DNA of 11,111 bases from CAZOOK01 sp964581385. GTDB taxonomy: Bacteria; Pseudomonadota; Gammaproteobacteria; Nevskiales; Nevskiaceae. Location of the stretch: positions 1 to 11,111 of the forward strand of contig CAZOOK010000074.1 in the NCBI GenBank assembly GCA_964581385.1, read 5' to 3'. The notes beneath the pieces were generated by a model. It searched no databases. It had not been told where the DNA came from and saw only the letters and a list, made by a program, of their open reading frames with translations. Position 1 is the stretch's first letter. Each line of letters starts with the position of its first letter. Positions 5,786 through 11,111 of this stretch are shown piece by piece. The position numbers were made by a program, and so were the translations under genes.

Positions 5786-7106
5786 CCTCATCACCACTTT
5801 CAGGATGGTTGGCCGAGCGTACCGAATAAAGATCCCCCGGTTCAGCTGGAACCCCTCCCCAGCAAATGTCGATGAAGGAGCAGCCAGAGTAGGCGTGGCA
5901 GGAGTGGGTGTATTGGGGGAACAACTCATCCACCTCAGGCTGCAAAGTGACATCGGAATACTGATAGCTATTCAAGGAATCAACATTCGCAGCAACCTTT
6001 GTCTCTTGTGAGACTATCTGTGTCTTCCAGCGCTCGACTTCATCCGCCCTCCGCTCCACTGGGAGGGATTGGGGGAAGACAGACTCGAATGGGTCGATGT
6101 GGCGGGGGAACACTTGGCGCTCATGCAACGCCTCGATCCACGCCTTGACGCCGCCGGGATAGTCGGACCAAATCGGAACCTTCTTCCACCCTTTGCCGAG
6201 AGTGGAGTGACCGCTGCCGTCTTCCTTGGGATACTTGAAGGTCCAACTCCAGCCATCGTCGAATTCGTCCACCGGCTTCAGCTTGCGCCAACCGTAGATC
6301 AGGTGGGAATTCTGCTTCCATTGATTGTCCCAGTCGTCGAGGGATCGCTTCCCCTTAACGCAGAAGAGATAGAGGACGCCTTCAATACGCTCAGGCCCTA
6401 CATTGCCGATATTAGTTGGGCCTGCGACGTTCTGAACTCCCCAAACCTCACTCAAACTCTGCATATCCGTCCTACACTGCTGCAACGTCCGCTTTCCATA
6501 CATGCTCGCGGTCTTCCAGCTCACGACGTAGAGATCGCCGGTTAACTTATCGCGAACGAGGGCGTCGGGGCGGAACATGAGGATGAGATCATTCTCACGT
6601 TCTGGGGCAGGAGCGCCCAATTGCTGCCGGTTGATTACAATTCGGCTTCCGGGCATATCATAATCGTTTGGAGAGTCATAGATGAAGGGCTCCGGCCCTC
6701 TTTCCAAAATCGCCCTCCCCTCCTTCTCCACCTCGATCACTTCAAAAGTGGAAAGGAACTCCGGCAACCTCTCCAACCCCCACGCCCGAATCAACCCCTC
6801 CGCCAGCGCGACTTGCTCCTGGGCGGAGTAGACGAGAGAGGCGTCGGACTGATCCTCACCGTCGAATCCAACACCTTTTTCTTTGAATGCGTCGATCAAG
6901 AACTTGATCGCGCGATACACAGCAGTCTCAATATCATGATTGAGCAGCAGTTCACCTGCGCCCTCATGAAAACCCCCGCCGAAAACCAGCGGTAATCCTT
7001 TAGCTTTTCTCTGGAGTCCCTTGCCGTGGGCGTGAAAGCCGAGCCATCGGGCTCTGGGGCAAGACTGGAATTGCAAAATGCGGGTACGGTCTACCTCTAT
7101 TGCCAT
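5778..7106 (-). CDS. RecB/Cas4-like PD-(D/E)XK nuclease with four-cysteine cluster
   Basis: The 442-residue product opens with S-C-P-R-A-R-W (Cys16), then G-G-G-F-H-E near residue 43-48 (motif I His47). Next come M-F-R-P-D-A-L with Asp181 and V-V-S-W-K-T with Lys198. At the C-terminus C-H-A-Y-S-G-C-S-F-I-D-I-C carries Cys403, 409 and 415. The order matches the exonuclease family PDDEXK_1 with an Fe-S cluster of Cas4/AddB type, which resects or trims DNA ends during recombination. The residue two before Lys198 is Ser196, where relatives carry Asp or Glu, so full activity is uncertain. ATG 7106 is chosen over 7112 because AAGGG lies six bases upstream. It is the first gene behind the only clear promoter, and its stop overlaps the next gene by eight bases. 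Confidence 0.85.
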   Translation of the reverse strand: MAIEVDRTRILQFQSCPRARWLGFHAHGKGLQRKAKGLPLVFGGGFHEGAGELLLNHDIETAVYRAIKFLIDAFKEKGVGFDGEDQSDASLVYSAQEQVALAEGLIRAWGLERLPEFLSTFEVIEVEKEGRAILERGPEPFIYDSPNDYDMPGSRIVINRQQLGAPAPERENDLILMFRPDALVRDKLTGDLYVVSWKTASMYGKRTLQQCRTDMQSLSEVWGVQNVAGPTNIGNVGPERIEGVLYLFCVKGKRSLDDWDNQWKQNSHLIYGWRKLKPVDEFDDGWSWTFKYPKEDGSGHSTLGKGWKKVPIWSDYPGGVKAWIEALHERQVFPRHIDPFESVFPQSLPVERRADEVERWKTQIVSQETKVAANVDSLNSYQYSDVTLQPEVDELFPQYTHSCHAYSGCSFIDICWGGVPAEPGDLYSVRSANHPESGDEDE

Positions 7107-7122
7107 AATCATCCCTTCAATC

Positions 7123-7137
7123 TGAGGTCACGCCTCA
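7123..7137. promoter_or_regulatory. inverted repeat in the leader of the nuclease operon (possible operator)
   Basis: TGAGG, five bases, then CCTCA form a perfect inverted repeat about ten bases downstream of the predicted start of transcription and seventeen bases before the nuclease start. A dimeric regulator could bind it. HTH and RHH-like candidates are encoded nearby, but no link to them is shown. Chance is not excluded because the arms are only 5 bases long. Confidence 0.3.
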
Positions 7138-7153
7138 TCAAGTCAATATCCGA

Positions 7154-7182
7154 ATACTAAAGGAAAAGGGGGAGGATGTCAA
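7154..7182 (-). promoter_or_regulatory. sigma70-type promoter for the nuclease-ATPase operon
   Basis: On the minus strand a perfect -35 element TTGACA (7182-7177) and TAGTAT (7159-7154, four of six matches to the -10 consensus) are spaced by exactly 17 bases of pyrimidine-rich DNA. Transcription should start near 7147. It lies in the only sizeable gap of the minus-strand operon, between the polymerase stop and the nuclease start, so it probably gives the downstream genes separate control. Confidence 0.7.
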
Positions 7183-7188
7183 CAGGAA

Positions 7189-9903
7189 TTATTTGATTTC
7201 TTTCATGTCTGCTAGGGAGTCTCCCATCGCCGCGTCCGCTCCCACCACAAGCCCTTGTGGGGCCATCTCGGGGTACACAAGAACGGAGGATGGGCGCTCC
7301 ATTTCCCCCTTCACATTCGCTACGCATTCCTCCGCCAGCTCAATCGGACAGTGGAATACCAACGAATCGTGGATCTGGTTACACAGACCGTAACGCTCGT
7401 CCCAACCCTTCTCCCTAAGCGCAAGCAGTACGGTGCGCATAACGCCAAACGCGTGTGATGCCGGCAAAAACGCCACCGCCTGCTCCGCCTGATCCCCTGG
7501 AACCCATTTCTGCTGCTTGCGGTCCCATCTTTGAACGTCATAGAAGTGCCGGAGAGCGCCGAATTTATTCACGAGACGATGATCCTCAGCCGCCTTCCGT
7601 CGTACCTCATCCTGGGCCTTTCGGAGCGCGGGAAAGAGTTGATAGACCATTTCCCATACGAGTCTGGCTTCTGACTCGGATTCAAAGTCATCTCGATTAA
7701 GCTGGAAGAGTTTGCGGTAGCCCATTCCAAACTGGATTCCAAGTATCGCTCTCTTAGCTTTGAAATCTCGACAGAACTTGAATGTCTCATCCTTCTTCAA
7801 CTCCTTAAACCTAGCGCTCATGTCTGCATCTGATAATGCCCACCACCGCTCTCGATCCTCAGTCTTCAGAAAATAGCCAGTGACGAAGGAATGAATATCA
7901 ATCCGCGCCAACCTCGCGTAATCGGGGATGTTGAAATCATGGGCGGTCGTTAAAGCGTGGAAGGATTTGAAATCTAAGTTCACTAAGACGCGGCCCGTAA
8001 CCGCGCGTTGCATCCCATTGAAGGACGAAGCCAGTTGCTTCTGAAACTCCGTCTTCCCATGCTTTAATCCATTCTGCACATTGGGTGCTCGACTTGATGT
8101 CTGCCAAGTAGCCGTCTGAAAAGTGTATGTCGTGTGCACTGAGCCATCGTGCGAGGGCGTCCACCCTTCCACGTAAGTCCCGTCCACCTTCGTCAGCATT
8201 CTCTTCTCGATCAACAGCGGATAGACGGGGTGCTTCGTCTTCTGCCATAACCTTTCCAACTCCTTCATCTCCGTAGTCTCGGCGGCGTCGCCGGATTCAT
8301 CAGTTCTCTTCGCGTGCTTCGGCACCGGGTGCTTCAGAAATTTGATCAACCTCTTCACCTGTTGACTTGAGTTCGGATTGAACTCTGTCGGCATGGCCCA
8401 CCGCTTGAGTACAGTACCCGCAGGGACAATCCCCGAACCGACGCAGATCGGGCATCCTTCGCGCTCTTTCTTTAAACATTGACACTTCTCCTCCTTTTCG
8501 ATTACGACTTCAGTCTGGACCATTCCCGTTGTGTCCTTGGGGGTGCGCTTCAGCCCTGACTTCTGCTTATTACTCCTCACCTCCAGCGGCACAACCCCTT
8601 GAATCGCCGCTGTCACGCGCAGATCCTCCCTCTCGATCAGGGCCTTTAACTCCAATCTCTTGGTGTTGCTTATCGGGATTCCTCGTCGGCTCATATCGCG
8701 GAGGATGGGCCACACTTGGGCGAAGTATCTCCTGTACGAATCCCAATTCCCCTCCTCCTCCATCTTCTGTTTGCAATAGTTGTAAACGCAGAGAGTGGCA
8801 TCGGCATCAGCGCAACCATAAAACGCCAGATCGCTATCGGAGTAATGTTTCCAAGGGAAAGGAAATCCAGCAAACTGCGCCGCCGCCTGAAGATTCTTCG
8901 GCAGATCGCTCCAAAGGAAGCCGAACATGACCATGGCGTCATCTGTCATTCCCGTTTCAATGTCGTTGCTTTCGAGAACCGGATCGTCAAATGACCAGTT
9001 ATTGAATCCCACTTTGACTCGACATGATGCCAAGACCCGTTGAACAACGTCACGAAATTCATCTCTAAAGGGGAACGCAATTCCGTGTCCTCGTTGCTGT
9101 GAGAACTGCACAAGTTTAATATCTCTGTCCGTAAAGGATGTTCTCTCATCCTCATCACTCCTTGTGCTCATTGGGGTTTCGATGTCGAAGGCGAGCGGGA
9201 GATCGGGATCGATTGATTCCGCGAAAGCCCACGCCTCATCGATTGCCGGCGCTGTTTGGTAATTCAGTCCAAGTCTTGAAACGTCACAGGCAAAATGAAC
9301 TCCATCCACAAGTCTCCCTGTTGCGAGGAGAAAAGCTCTTCGCAAATCGCGCTGGAGAAGCGGCGTGAGGTGAGCCGCCCCTCTTCGGATGAACGCGGGA
9401 TGATAAGTAGAAATGACCGGGATTCCCCTTGCAGGCCCTTCTCCCATCTGAACGTACCCACGAGCGTAATCGAGTGTTCCATATTTCCCTTTCACCGTCG
9501 CCGTAAGCGCCCTCATCGCCGTTCCGCCCAGTGCCAAAATCGCCCTCGGCTTCAATCGGTCGATGGTTTCGTACAGGTAGTTCTTGATGCAATTGGAGAT
9601 GGCGTTGTATTCGTAGGGGGCTCCGCTGAGCCAGTCTTTCGGGGGTCGGCATCGAACGATATTGGTAATTGCCACTTCAGCTCGGGAAACCGCCACTTCT
9701 CTAAGCGCATCACTGAGGAGACTGCCTGATTGAGCATAAGGACGGAAAGGGAGCGATTCACGCGCTTCTGCTTCACCACTCGCTTCGCCAACAATAAGCA
9801 ACTTCGTACGCTCATACGCACTCCCAACCTCCACCTCCGTAAACCCCGCCCCTGACTTCGCCAGAGCACATCCCGAACTTTCACAAAGATTTCCCGTTCC
9901 CAT
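7189..9903 (-). CDS. DNA polymerase: UDG-like domain fused to 3'-5' exonuclease and family-A polymerase
   Basis: The 904-residue product has several domains in order. A family-4 UDG-like domain (about 1-195) shows Cys7, Cys12, G-E-A-S-G-E-A-E (39-46), N-I-V-R-C-R-P-P (81-88, Cys85), Cys105 and T-Y-H-P (166-169); the four cysteines could hold an Fe-S cluster. The exonuclease follows: F-D-I-E-T (239-243), N302/D306 and Y362/D366. A four-cysteine insertion (Cys474, 476, 484, 487) sits between exonuclease and polymerase. The polymerase has Asp644 in motif A, a motif B near 712-729 and I-H-D-S (844-847) in motif C. His649 and Ser847 replace Glu residues usual in the family. It is the replicative polymerase by context. 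A UDG-like N-terminus is also known in the SPO1 polymerase. ATG 9903 is preferred over GTG 9912 because AGAGGGG is well spaced upstream. Confidence 0.9.
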   Translation of the reverse strand: MGTGNLCESSGCALAKSGAGFTEVEVGSAYERTKLLIVGEASGEAEARESLPFRPYAQSGSLLSDALREVAVSRAEVAITNIVRCRPPKDWLSGAPYEYNAISNCIKNYLYETIDRLKPRAILALGGTAMRALTATVKGKYGTLDYARGYVQMGEGPARGIPVISTYHPAFIRRGAAHLTPLLQRDLRRAFLLATGRLVDGVHFACDVSRLGLNYQTAPAIDEAWAFAESIDPDLPLAFDIETPMSTRSDEDERTSFTDRDIKLVQFSQQRGHGIAFPFRDEFRDVVQRVLASCRVKVGFNNWSFDDPVLESNDIETGMTDDAMVMFGFLWSDLPKNLQAAAQFAGFPFPWKHYSDSDLAFYGCADADATLCVYNYCKQKMEEEGNWDSYRRYFAQVWPILRDMSRRGIPISNTKRLELKALIEREDLRVTAAIQGVVPLEVRSNKQKSGLKRTPKDTTGMVQTEVVIEKEEKCQCLKKEREGCPICVGSGIVPAGTVLKRWAMPTEFNPNSSQQVKRLIKFLKHPVPKHAKRTDESGDAAETTEMKELERLWQKTKHPVYPLLIEKRMLTKVDGTYVEGWTPSHDGSVHTTYTFQTATWQTSSRAPNVQNGLKHGKTEFQKQLASSFNGMQRAVTGRVLVNLDFKSFHALTTAHDFNIPDYARLARIDIHSFVTGYFLKTEDRERWWALSDADMSARFKELKKDETFKFCRDFKAKRAILGIQFGMGYRKLFQLNRDDFESESEARLVWEMVYQLFPALRKAQDEVRRKAAEDHRLVNKFGALRHFYDVQRWDRKQQKWVPGDQAEQAVAFLPASHAFGVMRTVLLALREKGWDERYGLCNQIHDSLVFHCPIELAEECVANVKGEMERPSSVLVYPEMAPQGLVVGADAAMGDSLADMKEIK

Positions 9904-10102
9904 TTCCCTCACCCCTCTTAACCCACCTCAACTCAAACCCCAACTGCTCCGCGATCCGCTTCGGAACCGGCTGGCCTCCACACTTGATCGACCTGAGGAA
10001 GCCGGGGTCAATCCCCAACTCCCTCGCCACCTTCAGCCCATTCCCATACCCATCCATCCGCCTGCTGAGTTCGGCGAGGATGGCTTGGGTGCCGGGGGTC
10101 AT
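9881..10102 (-). CDS. small helix-turn-helix protein, Cro/XRE-like
   Basis: The 73-residue product reads as a helix-turn-helix protein. A helix at about residues 4-16 is followed by G-L-K-V-A-R-E-L-G-I-D-P-G-F-L-R-S-I-K, the recognition segment of Cro-like proteins, and by V-P-K-R-I-A-E-Q-L-G-F-E-L-R-W-V. A basic, Gly/Asn-rich tail closes it. Such proteins repress or activate phage early genes, and the polymerase start lies inside this gene's last codons (23-base overlap). The start at ATG 10102 forms an ATGA junction with the upstream stop; the earlier GTG at 10114 has no Shine-Dalgarno. Its C-terminal motif recurs in the zinc-ribbon protein two genes upstream. Confidence 0.75.
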   Translation of the reverse strand: MTPGTQAILAELSRRMDGYGNGLKVARELGIDPGFLRSIKCGGQPVPKRIAEQLGFELRWVKRGEGNGNGKSL

Positions 10103-10269
10103 CCTTCGACCCACTGGCGCTTGGCATAGGGAGTGTTATGAATCTTCCCAATCTCCGCCATTACATCAGCGGCTTCCCTGAGTTGCGCAGTTAGTTTTGC
10201 GTTCTTGAGACTAAGGGCCTGAATTTCTTCCTTCAGTTCCTCAATTTCCAATTCCGAATCAGTCTTCAT
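10099..10269 (-). CDS. small coiled-coil protein, 56 residues
   Basis: A short frame linked by ATGA overlaps to both neighbours. The N-terminal two-thirds has a heptad-like pattern with many E, K and L residues (EIEELKEEIQALSLKNAKLT, then Q-L-R-E-A-A), so it should form a coiled coil. The C-terminus (HNTPYAKRQWVEG) is short and polar. It might dimerise and act as a partner for the adjoining DNA-binding proteins, but this is inference from structure and place. GAGG lies seven bases before the ATG. No family is recognised. Confidence 0.65.
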   Translation of the reverse strand: MKTDSELEIEELKEEIQALSLKNAKLTAQLREAADVMAEIGKIHNTPYAKRQWVEG

Positions 10270-10649
10270 ACCACCCACCTCGTTTCAATTCCCAACTCCA
10301 TCAAAACCTTCTCAGGCACAAACACGCTTCCTGCGTTCTTCCTCACCCACCCCGCCACTTTCTGCGGATTATTCATCACATCCTTCTCTTCCATCCCCAT
10401 TCGATAAAGCATCATCTCCCACTTGGTCGGCCCCGATGGAAGGATCGGGGAGTAATGAGATGACTGAGATGCCCTCCTCCAACCGTTCAACCTCTTCGAC
10501 TTTCTACCCATACTCGCCCTCTCGACCTCGCCCTTTGTGCATTTCACACATCGACTCGCAGTGGCCTTCCGTGCCCAGATCCCGCACTCCCGGCACAATC
10601 CTAATTCATCCAATCTCTCCCGCCGACGCTCCTGCCTGGGATGGAGCAT
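10266..10649 (-). CDS. zinc-ribbon protein with HTH-like C-terminus
   Basis: The 127-residue product has a basic N-terminus and then C-R-E-C (Cys19, Cys22) and C-V-K-C (Cys34, Cys37), a C-x2-C-x11-C-x2-C zinc-ribbon pattern. A basic linker follows, and the last 30 residues (K-V-A-G-W-V-R-K and V-P-E-K-V-L-M-E-L-G-I-E-T-R-W-V) resemble the end of the neighbouring HTH protein. DNA or RNA binding is likely; a phage transcription regulator is the natural guess. ATG 10649 is used because GAAGG is five bases upstream and a 48-residue gene ends one base before; the TTG at 10736, which would add 29 residues, has no ribosome-binding site and would run through that gene. Confidence 0.7.
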   Translation of the reverse strand: MLHPRQERRRERLDELGLCRECGIWARKATASRCVKCTKGEVERASMGRKSKRLNGWRRASQSSHYSPILPSGPTKWEMMLYRMGMEEKDVMNNPQKVAGWVRKNAGSVFVPEKVLMELGIETRWVV

Positions 10650-10650
10650 G

Positions 10651-10797
10651 TCACCCTTCAACCTTTTCCTGCGCGGCGATTCGGGCGGCGGTGAGGGAGG
10701 TTGCCCAGCCTGACCATACAATTCCCCAATGGGCAAATTCTGATCGAACGGCGACGTAGATCGCTCCGAGTCGGCAAACGGCGTAGTGATTCAGCAT
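10651..10797 (-). CDS. small hypothetical protein, 48 residues
   Basis: This short frame begins with ATGCTGA overlapping the upstream stop by seven bases behind AAGGAG (10806-10801), and ends one base before the zinc-ribbon gene. The peptide has a hydrophobic middle with three tryptophans (AHWGIVWSGWAT) and a helical, Ala-rich end. It does not look like a membrane protein beyond one weak hydrophobic patch. I recognise no family. Its support is the good Shine-Dalgarno and the tight fit between two genes. Confidence 0.65.
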   Translation of the reverse strand: MLNHYAVCRLGAIYVAVRSEFAHWGIVWSGWATSLTAARIAAQEKVEG

Positions 10798-11087
10798 GGC
10801 GGCTCCTTGAGGGCGGCGCGATACTTCACCGCCAGTTGTTTGAACAGCGGCAGATAGTAGCTATCCCAGTTGTTTCTGTCTCCGTTAGCGTGCGTCTCAA
10901 CCACATCCTCAAGATGGCGCGTAATCTCATCCAGCGCCCCCTCCAGCACTTTGATCCGCTCCTGCGCTGCGGCGAGGGCTTGCTGGTGATCCTTGTAGCG
11001 CACAAACTGGCCATCATCCATTTGCTTCATCAGCACATCGAAGTTCCCGCATATATCCATAGCGCGCGTGGCATCAAATCGCTCCAT
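10791..11087 (-). CDS. coiled-coil small phage protein, 98 residues
   Basis: The 98-residue product is mostly charged and helical. A stretch about residues 34-66 (Q-A-L-A-A-A-Q-E-R-I-K-V-L-E-G-A-L-D-E-I) reads as a coiled coil, and the end (K-Y-R-A-A-L-K-E-P-P-C) carries a C-terminal cysteine. Such E/A-rich helical proteins, often of uncertain function, are common in early regions of tailed phages. ATG 11087 is chosen over the in-frame GTG at 11090 since AAGGGG lies five bases before it. Its stop overlaps the next start by seven bases. Confidence 0.7.
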   Translation of the reverse strand: MERFDATRAMDICGNFDVLMKQMDDGQFVRYKDHQQALAAAQERIKVLEGALDEITRHLEDVVETHANGDRNNWDSYYLPLFKQLAVKYRAALKEPPC

Positions 11088-11111
11088 CACTCCCCCTTCC
11101 CGGCGCTCTCT

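Noticed and set aside
5786..5953. Upstream extension of the 85-residue gene to 5953
   Set aside because: The extra 56 residues are antisense-free but lie in a different frame of the nuclease's C-terminal coding region; they are Pro/Thr/Ala-rich with no support, whereas the start at 5785 overlaps the nuclease stop neatly.
8479..8510. TTGACA on the plus strand, a possible promoter
   Set aside because: It is inside the polymerase gene on the opposite strand, the spacing is 18 and the -10 candidate TACGAC is poor. No plus-strand gene follows.
9295..9729. Plus-strand ORF of 144 codons opposite the polymerase N-terminus
   Set aside because: Antisense to the well-supported UDG-like domain, with no upstream ribosome-binding site and no recognisable motif.
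10650..10736. Longer start (TTG at 10736) for the zinc-ribbon protein
   Set aside because: No ribosome-binding site precedes it and it would run through the 48-residue gene, while ATG 10649 has a well-spaced GAAGG.

Overview
The window reads as part of a double-stranded DNA tailed-phage (or prophage) genome. Genes are packed almost end to end, most junctions overlap by 1-8 bases, and two modules face each other. A Gram-negative host is likely but not proven: one lysis gene encodes a lipoprotein with a clear lipobox, next to a two-helix holin candidate and a SleB-type cell-wall hydrolase. No integrase, tRNA, insertion sequence, CRISPR array or rRNA was seen.

Left module, plus strand (1-2092). 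After the probable last codons of an upstream gene comes a compact cassette of eight small genes: a coiled-coil/membrane protein, two very small ORFs, a one-helix protein, a two-helix holin candidate, a lipoprotein, a short alanine-rich protein and a SleB-like endolysin candidate. From the second gene on, each start overlaps the previous stop (ATGA, TAATG or 8-base overlaps), so they are probably co-transcribed and translationally coupled. The cassette meets the opposing genes tail to tail with three bases between stop codons.

Right module, minus strand (11087 down to 2096). Transcription runs right to left. First come small early-type genes: a coiled-coil protein, a 48-residue ORF, a zinc-ribbon protein with an HTH-like tail, a 56-residue coiled coil and an HTH protein. 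Then comes a 904-residue DNA polymerase with a family-4 uracil-DNA-glycosylase-like domain at its N-terminus, a 3'-5' exonuclease, a four-cysteine insertion and a divergent family-A polymerase domain. The only sizeable gap follows, holding a good sigma70-type promoter (TTGACA, 17 bases, TAGTAT). Below it lie a four-cysteine RecB/Cas4-like nuclease, three small unknowns, a RecA/Sak4-like P-loop ATPase, a ribbon-helix-helix-like protein, an HNH homing endonuclease, a possible single-strand-binding-type protein, a small membrane protein behind a hairpin, and an Ig-like protein that stops just as a second repeat begins.

Polymerase, nuclease, ATPase and the SSB-like protein probably form a replication and recombination set. 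The most interesting points are the glycosylase-polymerase fusion with unusual residues in motifs A, B and C, the missing acidic residue in the nuclease's E-x-K position, the hairpin that would bury a ribosome-binding site, the shared C-terminal motif in two neighbouring putative regulators, and the cut-off Ig repeat.
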